DNA of 64,000 bases from Patagioenas fasciata (GCF_037038585.1 NC_092560.1:63368049-63432048); one strand, 5' to 3'. Positions 26,901-36,469 are shown, counted from the first letter of the stretch. The notes: generated by a model from the letters alone, not told the origin. A program made the numbers and translations.

Positions 26901-29213
26901 ATTAAGCCTTTTGCAAATAAGCGGTCAAAGACAAATATCTGCAGATTCCTGTAGTTACCACTGAATCAGCTCTGTTTATGGATGGACTGTTGCCCTTCCA
27001 GCAAGGGGGAAACGGATGGTACATACACGCTTCATCATCACTGTTTGCAAACCACTGTTAGATGAGTTTGATGAAACAGTTTCTATTCTGTGGGAATGTT
27101 ATAGAATGTATAAAACTTGCTAGTAACTTTGGATATGTATTTACTGTCTTTTCTTGGTTTCTTTTGTCCACCAGCTGTAGGGTTAATCATTGCAATTCTC
27201 ATTCCTGTGGCAGTGGTTGTGCTGCTTGGAGTTGTGGCCAGCATCTTCTGCTACCGAAAGAGGGAATGGTAAGTGCCTTCATTCAGTCCCGATCTTTTCC
27301 TGGATGCGTTTGCTTCCATACTAGAGTTTTCCATGATCTTAGTTGGTCTTTGTTTTCTCCAAGTAACCAAAGATGTCAATGGGCTTCGTTTAAAGATGGG
27401 TGGCAAAAAAAAAAACGGAGAAGGTGAGGGAGAAATTGAGTTGAGGAGAGGTCCAAGTGTGGAATGCAAAAGGTTTTGTTAGAAGCTTGTCTCCCAGTGC
27501 ACACTGCTTACAAATAACTCTCAAGTGGAAATAAGCTAGAGACGTACTATAAACTGTTAGCCATCCACGAACACTCAGGTAGACATCCCATCTTCAACTT
27601 CTCATAAACATGGCATATCGAGTTCCCCAGTTTAAAAAATAAAAAGAAAAGTGTGCTGTTTTTTTCATTAAATAGTCAGTGAAAGTGGAACACACTAAAT
27701 CTTTGTGCCAGATGTCTTCAGTGTCCTGGTTTAAAGGGAAATGTCTTAACTCCTTTTGTGTATTGGCAATCTCTTTTGGAGTTTGGTAACTTTTAAAGTT
27801 TGTTCTTTCCCTTTAAAGGATTAAAGAAACATTTTATCCAGAGATCCCGAATCCTGAGAACAGTAAGGCACTGCAGTTTCAGAAGACCATCTGTGAGGTA
27901 ACACTCATTTTATGTCTAGCATTTTAAACTATTAAAAGGTATTGCGAGTAAAGAATTATTTTGCAATCTTTGAGCATTCTGCTCCAGTTGTAGGAAAAAT
28001 TGTGGCAGGGGGAACAGCACAAGTGACTGAGTAACTTTTTTCAGGTCCTATCTGGAGCTTTGCTGTTGTTTGTGTAGTTGCTTGCAATTTTTGTATTAGG
28101 AAAGGACTGCTGTATTTCTCTCCTCCTGCACTAATGCAAAATGTCAATACACAATAATGATGTGGGAGTAACTTACCTGTCTTTGTCATAGTGTTAGGAG
28201 AAGTAGAAAGTGTGGAGAAGTGTACATGACATTTCCCCATCCTCCTGGTAGATAGAGTAGCTGGGACTGGGTGTAACATTTAAATAACTTCCTGGAATGG
28301 GCTACACAGAGCCAGAATTTGGGGAAAGAGTTCTCAAACACTGACTGCAGGATCTAGAGTCTCTTTAAGTTGGCTAAAAACTTTTAACATTAACAGGAAT
28401 ATGTGATAAGCCACAAAATGAGAACTAAACCACTTCTTTTATATTATACTAATGTCAGTGGGATGAGTGCAAGCCACAAGCCAACACACTGGTTTAACTT
28501 GGGCAAGTTATTGCTTTCAGAATTTCCAGGTGTTTTGGCTTAGTCTCTCCTCCTTCTCCTTTTTTTCACTTCAGGGGAACAAGACACTTAAAACACTGGA
28601 AATGAACCCCTGCACCCCCAATAGTGTTGAAGTGGTGGAAACACGGTCTGCAGCTCCCAAGATTGAAGACACAGAAATTATGTCCCCAGCAGCGGACACT
28701 ACTGCGCCTGAAGATGGCTGTGACTCAGAAACGGAGAACCATGTGGTTGTGTCCTACTGCCCCCCTATCATTGAAGAGGAAATCTCAAATCACCCTATGG
28801 ATGAACCTGTGGTGTCATCTCAGGTGGTTTACATTGACATTCAGTCAATGTATCAGCCTCAAATTAAACCAGAGGAGGAGCCAGAAATAGACTTAGTAAC
28901 TACAGCAGGCTATAAGCCACAAATGCAGCTGCCTATCAGTGTTCTGAAAACAGAGAGTCGCTTGTCTGCAGAGGAAGAATTGGACAAAACTGCAGGCTAC
29001 AGACCTCAAGCAAACACAAATGCCTGGAACATGGACACTCCAGACTCTCCTGGATCAGTTGAAAGCAACAATGAAAACGCATCTTTTGGGAGCCCATGCT
29101 CCATTAATTCCCGACAGTTTCTGCTTCCTCCAAAAGATGATGAAGACTCTCCCAAACCCAGTAACATAGGGTGGTCTTTCACACACTTTTTTCAGAACAA
29201 ACCAAATGATTAA
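2904..29213 (+). CDS. LIFR: Leukaemia inhibitory factor receptor, complete spliced coding sequence (19 exons)
   Basis: LIFR is the signalling receptor chain for LIF. In mammals it pairs with gp130 at the plasma membrane and activates JAK/STAT3; oncostatin M, CNTF and cardiotrophin-1 complexes also use it. Exon ends are given in the individual entries. Coding lengths sum to 3,276 nt, giving 1,091 residues plus stop, close to the 1,097 of human LIFR. Order along the protein: signal peptide (about 1-23), first cytokine-receptor module ending in WSDWS (220-224), Ig-like domain (about 231-320), second module with WSDWS (508-512), three fibronectin III domains (about 524-820), membrane segment (about 823-846), and a cytoplasmic tail with a Box1-like stretch and YxxQ motifs at Y972, Y992 and Y1021. 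The tail ends in FFQNKPND, as in mammalian LIFR. All junctions are GT-AG and phases agree, so this is a functional gene. OSMR is the nearest paralogue, but the tail matches LIFR. Confidence 0.97.
3690..3810 (+). CDS. LIFR: LIFR coding exon 2: first part of cytokine-receptor domain D1
   Basis: Acceptor ACTTCAG, donor GTAAGT; encodes residues 27-66. The phase joins exactly to the signal-peptide exon. The stretch NLKCLTHNL...ICTW aligns with the D1 start of mammalian LIFR (LKCVTNNL...NCSW) and carries the first conserved Cys pair and Trp of a cytokine-receptor homology domain. No long ORF covers this exon; it was found by domain match and splice phase. Confidence 0.92.
4058..4087. repeat. 15-bp perfect tandem duplication
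   Basis: CATTTACTCAGACTT occurs twice in direct succession in the LIFR intron after coding exon 2. Confidence 0.85.
5832..5983 (+). CDS. LIFR: LIFR coding exon 3: second half of D1
   Basis: Acceptor TTTTTTCAG, donor GTATGT; encodes residues 67-117. It completes D1 with one further Cys (SMCFKTK) and a Thr/Ser-rich strand region. Sequence identity to mammals is low here, but length, phase (2 in, 1 out) and position agree with LIFR. Confidence 0.9.
7709..7872 (+). CDS. LIFR: LIFR coding exon 4: start of D2
   Basis: Acceptor TTTTCAAG, donor GTAAGT; encodes residues 118-172. It contains the strongly LIFR-like segment DFSTSTLNLKWSDNGSVFP (human DFSTSTLYLKWNDRGSVFP), which opens the second fibronectin-fold domain of the first cytokine-receptor module. 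It ends in phase 0. Confidence 0.97.
8083..8297 (+). repeat. TTTG/GT-rich low-complexity tract
   Basis: About 215 bp of interrupted GTTT, GTT and GGGTTTTT repeats in the LIFR intron after coding exon 4. It includes GGG-GGGGGG-GGGGGG runs at 8213-8239. Apparent ORFs here are artefacts of composition. Confidence 0.85.
8817..8991 (+). CDS. LIFR: LIFR coding exon 5: end of D2 with WSDWS
   Basis: Acceptor TTTGTAG, donor GTATGT; encodes residues 173-230. It contains SDMPLEC, IRCYI and the WSDWS box at 220-224, the structural signature of class I cytokine receptors, which closes the first receptor module. NWTS and NITQ are potential N-glycosylation sites. Confidence 0.97.
9269..9538 (+). CDS. LIFR: LIFR coding exon 6: Ig-like domain D3
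   Basis: Acceptor CTGTTAG, donor GTATGT; encodes residues 231-320, an entire Ig-like domain in one exon. VGSDVTICC and ASDTSGTNVVC match the mammalian D3 segments. In mammals this domain makes the main contact with LIF. It is followed after the junction by YAPDVP, equivalent to human YPPDTP. Confidence 0.96.
9704..9885. mobile_element. Palindromic hAT-type (Charlie-like) MITE with target-site duplication
   Basis: The 182-bp element begins CAGGGGTGTCAA and ends TTGACACTCCTA, which are inverted repeats. The two arms are complementary over most of their length (GGGGCCACATCAGACTCGTG against CACAAGTCTGATGTGGCCCC, and TTTTAGGACTGTA against TACAGTCCTAAAA). It is flanked by CTCTAGCC (9696-9703) and CTCTAGTC (9886-9893), an 8-bp duplication with one mismatch, the size made by hAT transposases. 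The CAGGGGTGTCAAA end resembles Charlie-family termini. It lies in a LIFR intron and has no coding capacity. Confidence 0.88.
11816..11945 (+). CDS. LIFR: LIFR coding exon 7: start of D4
   Basis: Acceptor GCCACAG, donor GTAAAA; encodes residues 321-363. NLSCETSN...IKCTWKPGR is the conserved Cys-Cys-Trp pattern that starts the second cytokine-receptor module (human QLNCETHD...ICSWNPGR). The exon ends in phase 2. Confidence 0.96.
13719..13882 (+). CDS. LIFR: LIFR coding exon 8: end of D4
   Basis: Acceptor CTTTCTAG, donor GTAAGA; encodes residues 364-418. The stretch ISGKNVSCEVNE then YDFVLGVSNPIGQTESSVMV corresponds to human FSGKYVRLKRAE...YNFTLNAHNPLGRSQSTILV. Phase 2 in, phase 1 out. Confidence 0.95.
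14844..14989 (+). CDS. LIFR: LIFR coding exon 9: start of D5
   Basis: Acceptor TTTTTTAAG, donor GTAAGT; encodes residues 419-467. VHPKTPEKL...SIHLHW then LLCQIEI matches human VYPHTPTSF...AVKLSW and FLCEIEI. It ends in phase 0. Confidence 0.94.
15074..15100 (+). repeat. TTTTG short tandem repeat
   Basis: Four to five tandem TTTTG units in the LIFR intron after coding exon 9. Confidence 0.75.
17758..17923 (+). CDS. LIFR: LIFR coding exon 10: end of D5 with second WSDWS
   Basis: Acceptor TTTTAACAG, donor GTAAGT; encodes residues 468-522. LNTLHPYTKYQFRVRC and FWRWSDWS (box at 508-512) close the second cytokine-receptor module. In human LIFR this second motif is WSKWS, so the bird copy keeps the consensus form. 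Confidence 0.97.
18067..18137 (+). CDS. LIFR: LIFR coding exon 11: short exon opening D6
   Basis: This exon is only 71 nt and encodes residues 523-546, with an acceptor after a T-rich tract (CCATAG). The text GPDIWRERS then KIFWK matches human GPDTWREWS...IIYWK and begins the first membrane-proximal fibronectin III domain. The donor is GTAGAT, weaker than all others in this gene. Phase 1 in, phase 0 out; skipping it would shift the frame. Confidence 0.93.
18515..18728 (+). CDS. LIFR: LIFR coding exon 12: rest of D6
   Basis: Acceptor TTTGTAG, donor GTGAGT; encodes residues 547-617. EANGKIVSHEVSC and ISVVAKNHAGSSPPSRITSME are nearly identical to mammalian LIFR D6. Phase 0 in, phase 1 out. Confidence 0.97.
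21011..21187 (+). repeat. TTTG/GT-rich low-complexity tract
   Basis: Interrupted GTTT/GGTTT repeats with long T runs, in the LIFR intron that precedes coding exon 13. Composition is very like 8083-8297. Overlapping ORFs in several frames are spurious. Confidence 0.85.
21700..21879 (+). CDS. LIFR: LIFR coding exon 13: start of D7
   Basis: Acceptor TTGTTGCAG, donor GTAAGT; encodes residues 618-677. YPNVTCGYVVKWCHSSGSEPC then DWQKFPSN corresponds to human DPNMTCDYVIKWCNSSRSEPC and DWRKVPSN. It continues the membrane-proximal fibronectin III array. Confidence 0.96.
23467..23568 (+). CDS. LIFR: LIFR coding exon 14: end of D7
   Basis: Acceptor CTCTTGCAG, donor GTAAGT; encodes residues 678-711. 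FRPGVRYNFSLYGCKSSGYQ aligns with human FRPGIRYNFFLYGCRNQGYQ. Phase 1 in and out. Confidence 0.96.
23893..23952 (+). mobile_element. CR1 3' terminal fragment
   Basis: GGTTGGACTCGATGATCCTA, then TTCCAACCAAAACGATT and TATGATTCT, are the last 60 or so bases of a CR1 element in plus orientation, in a LIFR intron. Confidence 0.85.
25126..25293 (+). CDS. LIFR: LIFR coding exon 15: start of D8
   Basis: Acceptor CCCTACAG, donor GTAAAT; encodes residues 712-767. APNFTVEETSSDSILVKWED is almost the mammalian sequence. It opens the last fibronectin III domain before the membrane. Confidence 0.97.
25338..25389 (+). repeat. GTT/GTTT short repeat
   Basis: GTTGTTGTTGTT followed by GTTTGTTTGTTTG and GGTTTTGGG, 45 nt after the donor of LIFR coding exon 15. 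Confidence 0.75.
25971..26132 (+). CDS. LIFR: LIFR coding exon 16: end of D8
   Basis: Acceptor AAACAAACAG, donor GTAAGT; encodes residues 768-821. KVKNITDLTKKSLKILDLQG and YVVTKED match human KVKNITDISQKTLRIADLQG and YVVTKEN. Phase 1 in and out. Confidence 0.97.
27175..27268 (+). CDS. LIFR: LIFR coding exon 17: transmembrane segment
   Basis: Acceptor GTCCACCAG, donor GTAAGT; encodes residues 822-852. A single hydrophobic helix at about 823-846 (IIAILIPVAVVVLLGVV) is followed by the basic stop-transfer CYRKRE. This is the only membrane segment apart from the signal peptide. Confidence 0.97.
27819..27897 (+). CDS. LIFR: LIFR coding exon 18: juxtamembrane Box1 region
   Basis: Acceptor CCTTTAAAG, donor GTAACA; encodes residues 853-879. 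It contains KETFYPEIPNPENSKALQF, the proline-containing Box1-like stretch that in cytokine receptors docks JAK kinases. It is nearly identical to human LIFR. Confidence 0.97.
28575..29213 (+). CDS. LIFR: LIFR last coding exon: cytoplasmic tail and stop
   Basis: The acceptor is TTCACTTCAG; the exon encodes residues 880-1091 and the TAA at 29211-29213. The tail keeps five tyrosine motifs: Y940 (YCPP), Y965 (YIDI, the position of the SHP2-binding tyrosine in mammals), and three YxxQ STAT3-docking motifs, Y972 (YQPQ), Y992 (YKPQ) and Y1021 (YRPQ). The acidic stretch EEELDKTAGY and the end SFTHFFQNKPND are also conserved. The open frame continues upstream of the acceptor to 28467, but that part is intron. 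Confidence 0.98.
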   Translation, partial: GNKTLKTLEMNPCTPNSVEVVETRSAAPKIEDTEIMSPAADTTAPEDGCDSETENHVVVSYCPPIIEEEISNHPMDEPVVSSQVVYIDIQSMYQPQIKPEEEPEIDLVTTAGYKPQMQLPISVLKTESRLSAEEELDKTAGYRPQANTNAWNMDTPDSPGSVESNNENASFGSPCSINSRQFLLPPKDDEDSPKPSNIGWSFTHFFQNKPND

Positions 29214-29969
29214 CAGTGGTTCCTCATTGCACCTGAACCTGCCTTCAAAATAAGCTCTTATTCCCTATGTTGTAAAGAAAGGAAGAAAGAAAGTGCAAAA
29301 GGCATGAATTATTCTTGGAGACCGTCAGCACAGGTTCTAGTGAGCTGAATGTTATGTTTAAGTTAGTGAAAATGTTAATGTTCCATTTCAATAGATGCTG
29401 AGAGGCCAAAGTTATAGCAACTTAGTTATTACTCAAGTAAAATATACTGGATATAAGGGGTATTGAGTTTAGAGCTCCTGATAATCATAGTTAAAGAATG
29501 CTGCCTACCTTCACATAGTGCTCCAAGATTAATATGGTCTTACACAACTTATAACTGGGAAAGATTGCCTCGCTTTGTAGTAGTTGTTCTCAACCATGTA
29601 TACTCAAATGATACAGCTCCAACAGATTTCCTTACTGAAGGTGTCATTTATCACAAACCTTAGCCTAACACATGGAAATGATGTGGTTGAAAACTGTTGA
29701 GATCTTTTACTTAGGTATAAGAACAGATGAGAGTACTATTTTTTTTTCTTCTCCCCTACAGAAGGGTATTGTCACAGTTTAACATTTCTGAAGCAACAGC
29801 CATTCAAATCTGTTGCTTTTTAACTAGATGCTAGTTTCTGTACCTACTGTACAATGTTTATTCAATGTTTGACTCAGGGGTACAAACTTGGGGAAAAAAA
29901 GTGTAACACTGATTTAAACCTCAGCAAGAACTGCATGAAGTTTAAAACTTTTCTTTAAAAAGAAAAATG

Positions 29970-29991
29970 AAACAAACAAACAAACAAAAAC

Positions 29992-30023
<32 letters not shown>

Positions 30024-30060
30024 AAAAAAAAAAACAAAAACAAACAAACAACAAACAAAC
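29970..30060 (+). repeat. CAAA / CA / poly-A compound microsatellite in LIFR 3' UTR
   Basis: (CAAA)n, then about 13 CA units, a run of about 16 A, then CAAAA and CAAA units. The poly-A run could prime oligo-dT internally and give a false early 3' end. Confidence 0.9.
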
Positions 30061-33000
30061 CTTAGAATGCCCTATATTTTTTCTATTCTTTGGTTAAGGA
30101 CTTAATCTTTCCTAATGTATTGCACTAATGCATTTTGTATTTCATAGCTTCAGCTCCAGATCTTCTTCAAAGTGGTACAGCACTCCATTCGCCCCCAGTT
30201 TTCAGCAGTCTTTGCACTATGCCGTAATGTAAGCCTTGGGGAAATCTCTGTCTACTAACATTAGCTGTCCAAGCAGTTTGGCATGTAAAATTAGAAGTAG
30301 TAGTATTAGCTCCTTGAGAACAAATTGCTCTTTGGATAGTCTTTACTGTATAAGCTTTGCCACTTGCTGCCTGACTGTTCTCCGTGTCTATCCAACAGGA
30401 CCTTCTCTACAAATCCTAATGGGGAGTTCAGGATGGGACTTCTCTAGTGGCAGGAGAAACCCAAGGAGGTTTCAGTGCCACTAATTCTACCTCTCCTTTA
30501 CCAAATGTGATGCAAAGAAGCTTAAATGATGTACGTCTGTGTGCTTAAAGAAGTATTCAGAACAATCATCTTTGAAAATGCTTGTTTTCACATATGCGTC
30601 TCCAGGCAGCTGTAATTGTAACATTTCACTGTGTAAACTTCAGACTGTGGCACACATGAATTTCACTAGTGTACAGGAGAAAGTGCTTTCTAACTTAGCT
30701 GTTCCTTAACATAAAATACGGTGGTGAGAGGTTAAATGGTAAAGAGCTTGATCAAAAAGAGTCTCCATAAAGTCCTAACCAAATTTTTCTTTTTTCAGAT
30801 TTCAATTTCCCTAGCTACTTTGTGGTTTGTTGAGTAAATAAGATGGGGGAATGTTTTTTTTTAAACAAGATCCCAAAAGGATAAGGAGGCTGAATTGGCT
30901 AAGCTACTGGTTGTAAAGATGTGAGAGCAGGCTAGGAAGATGGCTAGCTTGGCAGACGTTTGATCTGGCCATCAAAATAAAGCCAACCATAAGGTTAAAC
31001 CTAATTGCAGCAATGGATGATGCAGTTTCAGGTAGTGGTATGTCTCTGTCATCTATGTAGAATGAAAATACAGAGGAATTTCAAAACTGACAAAAAGGCA
31101 AACCACTAAGTAGCATCCAAATCATCATCAGTAACAACTAACAGTGTGTGACTCCTGGAAGAGTGAAATGTGAAGAAAGTAAAAACATATCTGTCTGCAG
31201 ACCTGACAGACTGCAAGGTGTGTCTGAAAGACGAAAAGAATGCAGATAGAGTTCTGCTTTTGAGGTTGAATCTTGGAATTAGGAGAGCTGTGAGTGAAAA
31301 GACAGATGGGCAGTGCAAAGAGCTGGTGCCCATCTGTCACCAGACATCACTGCAAGAGAAAGTTTCATGCCTAAGCTATTACTGCCTATTATTGAGAACA
31401 CTATGTATAGATAAAAGGAAGCATTTCTGCCCTTTGTGCTCAATAGCTGAGAGGTGGCTATATCCTGATAGTAACAACCCTTTCTTACAATATCTTTTAG
31501 AGCAAATTTCTTTTCACTAGTGCAGATTTGGCTTAATGTGTTTATCTCCTAAGATGAATTTTAGATTGTGCTGTCATATGCTTTTAATTGAAAGCAGAAG
31601 ATGTCAAGGACAGAGTGTATGGGTAGCGGTTTGTGTTTTTTATGGAGCAGTTTCTCAGTGTAGAGATGCAATCAATATTGTATGGTGATCCAAACAAAAA
31701 AAAAAAAACCTCTGCAGTGAAACAGTTGATCATGAAGAATAACTGTGCTTTCAGATGGCTGTGTATTGCAAGAAACAAAACCAAACTGAAGTTTGAGAGT
31801 ATTAACAATTTTCAGTTTGGCAGACTGGAATCCAGGGCAGCTGCAGAGAACACGTAAAACTCACAGGCAGCAGCCTAACACCCTTCACAGTGGTTCCATG
31901 ATGAATCAAACACAACCATCACATACTCAGGTTTTCCTTTGTGCTGCTCTTCCTATTCAGTAAAGGCAACAGCATTTTAAATTGCTTCATTTCTTAGTGA
32001 TTAGGTAGGGGAAAGGTCTACAAATATAGGGAGTGCCTCGGTATTATTAAAGCATTCTCATCTAATTTTCCATCACTTTAAAAAAAAAAAAAAATTTTGA
32101 CTATATATTTTGACTGATGTTCTGACTTTCAGGATGTAGGGCAGAAGAGTCCTGTTAATAGCAGTGGTTTACCATACACATCATTTTGTATCCACAGCAG
32201 AAGAGTGAAGCAAATGGAGTAGAGGCACAGACTTGTGCATCATATGTAGCATCGCTTACTGTTGCTTAATGCTTATGAATGACTAAGTAGTTTTCATCCC
32301 AGCACTTGAAAGCTCAGCTGTTTCACCTCTGTGGTTTCCTTTGAGCCTATTCAGTGCTGCCAGTGAGGACTCCTTTCAAATGCCTATCTCAAATCTTCAG
32401 CAGTGAATCCAAATACCAGATGGGTAGTGAGAGGTTGTGTGCTAATTCAGTGATCAAGCGAAAAAACCCCTAGGTGCATGGAGCAGTAAGGATGAGTGAC
32501 AAGGACTGTCAGAGAATGGATTTGATTTCTGAGCCCAAGTCCTATGCTAAAAAAGTGAAACGTCTTTAGGAATACCTTCATAACAAATTCACTTTCGAAG
32601 CACTATGCTGTTTAGCCTCTAAATGCATTGATAACAATTGCAAGAGCAAAACTTTCGGTTTCAGAGGGGATCAGACTGGTTCTGCTAGTGCCTTTGAACT
32701 TCCTGGTGAGCCTCTTCAGTCAAATTGTTTCTGAAAAATTTTAAATTGATTTAAAAATATTTTTTAAAAAATAAAATAAAAAAATAAAACTAACTTCTCA
32801 AAGGACTATGACCAGAAGGGATTGTGTCCAAAACACTGTTACTCCTAACTCAGTACTTCAATCCTCCAGTTGGATTAGTGTTTAGAGATGTAGGGTGTTA
32901 ATACTAAGCAATTTCTTTCTGAAGCAAATTATTGGTGCTGCTACTTTTTAATTTTGAGCCATGCCTGTCATATGTGACAACTGGGGATTTGTGATGGGTT

Positions 33001-35292
33001 TTTGTACTGTTCACTGTACTCATGGAATATAGTCATGTTTGATGGAACATCGTGCACTCTCCTGTTTGACACATTCATTATTTTTTGTTGTTCTGACATG
33101 CAGGGGAATCTGGGACCTTGGTTTTGTGTGTTAAATTTTGGGGTGGTAGATCTGCATGTGATATACCTCACAGAAGTACTAGTTAAATGTATCAACAAAA
33201 CAGTAAGCTAATACTACAAGCAGGCAGTGAATTACCTGCCCTGCTATGCAGTGCCTGCATAGACAGACTTAGGACCCAAGGACCGACATTTGCTGTGGTA
33301 GCTGTCTTTGTTATCTATAGTTGCTGTTACCATGGGTAAACCATTTCCAAAGGGAACCAGTAGCCATGTTGTCTGTCACGGCACAATTGGCAGATGCGCC
33401 GTGTTTCTTTGGTTTATGTGGGGGACCAGAGCTTTCTTCTGCTGGGAACACGGCAGCTCCTGCTGACCTCGAGTTCTAGGCTGCTCTGAAGAGGCACATT
33501 TTTTGTTTTGGTTTGGTTTTTTTATTATATGTTCAGTGGGTAAAGCTTAGGGCAGTGGTGTTTCCTGTGATCTTGTCCTTCAGGACATGAACATGAGTAG
33601 TAGTGAAAGAGAAGGTAATTGTATGCATTGGAAGGGGAAGGTGTTTAGACATCACTCTGAAAAGGAAATGAGAAATCGTGTGCTCTATTTTTAGACAAAT
33701 ATTGCATTGAAAGTAGAATATTTGTATACCTGCAAGTAGATGGGAAAATACATAGGAAAAATGTTAACACTTAAAGAATTGGACTGCTAACAAGACTCCA
33801 TGTACTGTAAATCTATCAAGAGCTTTCTGTGTAAATAGCATCCTGTTCCACCACGGACTTTGAAGAAGACTTCAGTGCAAATGGCATTAATATTTTTAAC
33901 ACTAGGAGAAGTCCTAACCTGTTATGCACATATGTGCTTACATATTATGTACCTAGATGCATATTGCAGAGGAAGTTGGCCTGCCATTCCCAAAATAATC
34001 TTTTTCGGAGCCTTGTACTTGAATATATCCCTTTTGAGATGCAGTTTTCATCGAGAGGAAACGGCTGCCATCTGTGCTCCTCCCAACACACCACATGGAG
34101 TTTGTGCCGCTGTGTGTGAAGCGATGCCCTGTGTGGCTGATGCTCAGAGATGCTGTCAACAGTTCACAAGATCTGTGGTTGGCTTTTTCTTTGCCTTTTC
34201 CTTAGCAAACCTGGAAACAGTCCCAGATCATAAATGCCAGACATGGATTCAGAAATGCCGGAGTTTCTAAATTCTGATTTCCTTGTGCTTATGCCTGTCT
34301 TAAATTTTTAAATATTTCCGTAGAAGCTGAAAAACAGTTTCTTCTGTAACAATTTTCTTTCCTCCCGCATTTATATAACTTTGGATTTTCCCCAGTGTTT
34401 CTAAGATAGCCAGTGTTTGTTTCCTTTTTGCGTGTTATGCAAACAAACCTTAGATGATGTTGGCATGGGTTTCTGTAACTTCTTAAGTTGTCCCAGGGTG
34501 CATAACAATACTTTTTCCCCACAAAAATGTCTATTAATTCCTTCTGTTCTTATAACAAAAAAGTCTGCAGAGAGCTATTGTATTTCAGAAGGCAGAGGCT
34601 CAGCATCCCAGTGCAGGTGAGCTGGTCTAATGGCAGGGTGCTGCAGGAGAGGATGGGGCTAATCCCTCTCCACTCTCACCGTCTCCTTGTGACAGTGCTG
34701 CCCAAGTGACTTCATGGGGCAGCAGAGCAGATGGCATCCCTAGTTGTGACACCCAGTGTGATATCCAGCAGAACTAGGCGGCTTTTTGGATGATCCCAAA
34801 TCTGGATTTCAACTGTTGTTACATGAAAGGAAGCTCCATGCACAACTTCTACAAGAAGGTTCAGTACCTTTGCAACTCATTTTTTCTCATGTTGTGCAAA
34901 ATGTAACGACTTAAACTTAGCCAGGGACAAAAGAAAACATGAGATGTTATCATTTTCATTATTTGGGCTGAAAAAAAGTCAAAAATGAAATAGCTTAAGC
35001 AGGGCAAAATAAAGTAGAAACTGGTAAGGTCTTGCACATTTTAGTAGTAATACAAAAAAAATCCTGCAACATCATTTTGTCAATGTTTCCTTAATGTGAT
35101 TCCAGAGTGGCTTGGGATGAACAGCATTTTGTGTTTCATATTGTTTCTGAAAAGTTTTTAAAGATGGGGATAGCAAAAAAATAACTGAACTGACTTGTGT
35201 CTGAAATCCTACCCGAAGGTAACAGTAATTTGAGCTTTGATCCTGTTGTGGCCCACAAAATAGCAGAGCTGGTGGAGTCCTACAGGTCACTG

Positions 35293-35312
35293 GAAAAAAA
35301 AAAAAAAAAAAA
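35293..35312 (+). repeat. Poly-A tract in LIFR 3' UTR
   Basis: About 19-20 consecutive A in the transcribed strand. There is no AATAAA just upstream, so it is a likely internal-priming site and not an mRNA end. Confidence 0.7.
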
Positions 35313-35532
35313 GTGTGTTGTACTATAATGCTGTAACTTTTAAAATATATACTGTGAACAAGTTCAATGTTTTTTTAGCTCTTTTTATACCATACTTTTT
35401 ACAGCGTAAATAATTTGTTTAGAGATGTTTTTATGTTCTGTTTTCACAAAGATTTTTATGGATTTTTGTTTAACACTAGTGAAAGTATTGTTTGCCAATT
35501 TGAAATAGTTATCTATAGAAATTAATGCTGAG

Positions 35533-35546
35533 AATAAATCAATAAA
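35533..35546 (+). promoter_or_regulatory. Candidate LIFR polyadenylation signals (two AATAAA)
   Basis: Two AATAAA hexamers, at 35533-35538 and 35541-35546, lie in A/T-rich sequence about 6.3 kb after the stop. They could be a proximal poly(A) site; transcript data would be needed to choose between this and 36001. Confidence 0.4.
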
Positions 35547-36000
35547 TCAAGCTGACAAAATAGTCTTCCTAACACACTAAATTTAATCAATCATTTAACA
35601 TATTTCTGTTGCTGAATGATACTGAAGTTTTCCAGCTTCCAAATCTGCCATTGAAAAAATATTTCTGTCACAGTTTAAGCAAAATCATCACAAGGCACTT
35701 TAATTAAGTTGTAGTATACCAGTAAAGTACTGATTCAGCAAAGTCTATCAACATAAAAAGTTTATGAACTAATCAATTAAACAAATGCATGCTTGAAAAA
35801 GGAAGCGTGGGATCATGTTGGGGATATAATATTCCAGTGTGGTAGATGACATTTAAGACTAACCTAACACTAAAATAACAAAAATTTGCATACATTTTTA
35901 AACCTAGTTTGCTTGGCTGTTGAAAGTCCTGTTGTATTGCTTGGGTGTCTAAAAATACGCATGTATTTAACAATTTTACTATAGTATTGCCATGGAATTT

Positions 36001-36006
36001 AATAAA
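36001..36006 (+). promoter_or_regulatory. Candidate distal LIFR polyadenylation signal
   Basis: An AATAAA hexamer is followed within about 50 nt by T-rich and TG-rich sequence, the usual layout of a cleavage site and its downstream element. It is the last AATAAA before base composition changes to less A/T-rich intergenic DNA. Confidence 0.5.
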
Positions 36007-36469
36007 TATATTTTCTTACACTCTTACATGTTTTGATATTCCTTGCTTGCATGTTTATTTTTAAGTAAAAGTTAAATTCTGCTCATGCTCCAGTGCAGAA
36101 TTATTTTAATTTTGTGCCAGAGGAAATAAGCACAGGATCTGGCAAGTGCACCTTACCTTCTTGATTGAGATGGTGAGTAGTAACAAGGGTGTTCTCTGAG
36201 CAGCCTCTCCTGAGCACAGCATGTTGTTGTGTGTACTTACCTGGGTCACTGCAGCCCTCCTGTTCCTGCCATGTGATGTGATGATAGGAAGAAGGCCAGC
36301 TGACTTACCTGTGCCCTCCTTGGCTTATGGCTCTAACACAGCTGGGCTTTTAAGATGCGATTTACCTGCAGGCTTGGGCTAAGGGTTTGCAGAGTTGGAC
36401 AGCCAGAGACTCCCCATGGTGGACAGGTCTGTGTCATGGACATCCCTATTCCAGCATCAAGGATGTAGT

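Larger units (their letters stand above)
21880..28574 (+). other. LIFR introns after coding exons 13-18
   Basis: The introns are 21880-23466, 23569-25125, 25294-25970, 26133-27174, 27269-27818 and 27898-28574. They include the small CR1 end at 23893 and the GTT repeat at 25338. Nothing else is recognised. Confidence 0.85.
29214..36025 (+). other. LIFR: LIFR 3' untranslated region (long, end inferred)
   Basis: The A/T-rich sequence after the LIFR stop has no recognised gene and contains no CR1. Several AATAAA signals occur, the best late candidates being 35533-35538, 35541-35546 and 36001-36006. Human LIFR also has a 3' UTR of several kb, so an end near 36.0 kb is plausible. The stretch holds a CAAA/CA/A repeat at 29970-30060 and A-tracts near 32083 and 35293. 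A 136-codon open frame at 33860-34270 looks like chance. Confidence 0.6.

Noticed and set aside
33860..34270. 136-codon plus-strand open frame in the LIFR 3' UTR
   Set aside because: It has no recognisable domain, an unnatural mix of Cys and aromatic residues, and sits inside a long 3' UTR. Chance open frame is more likely.
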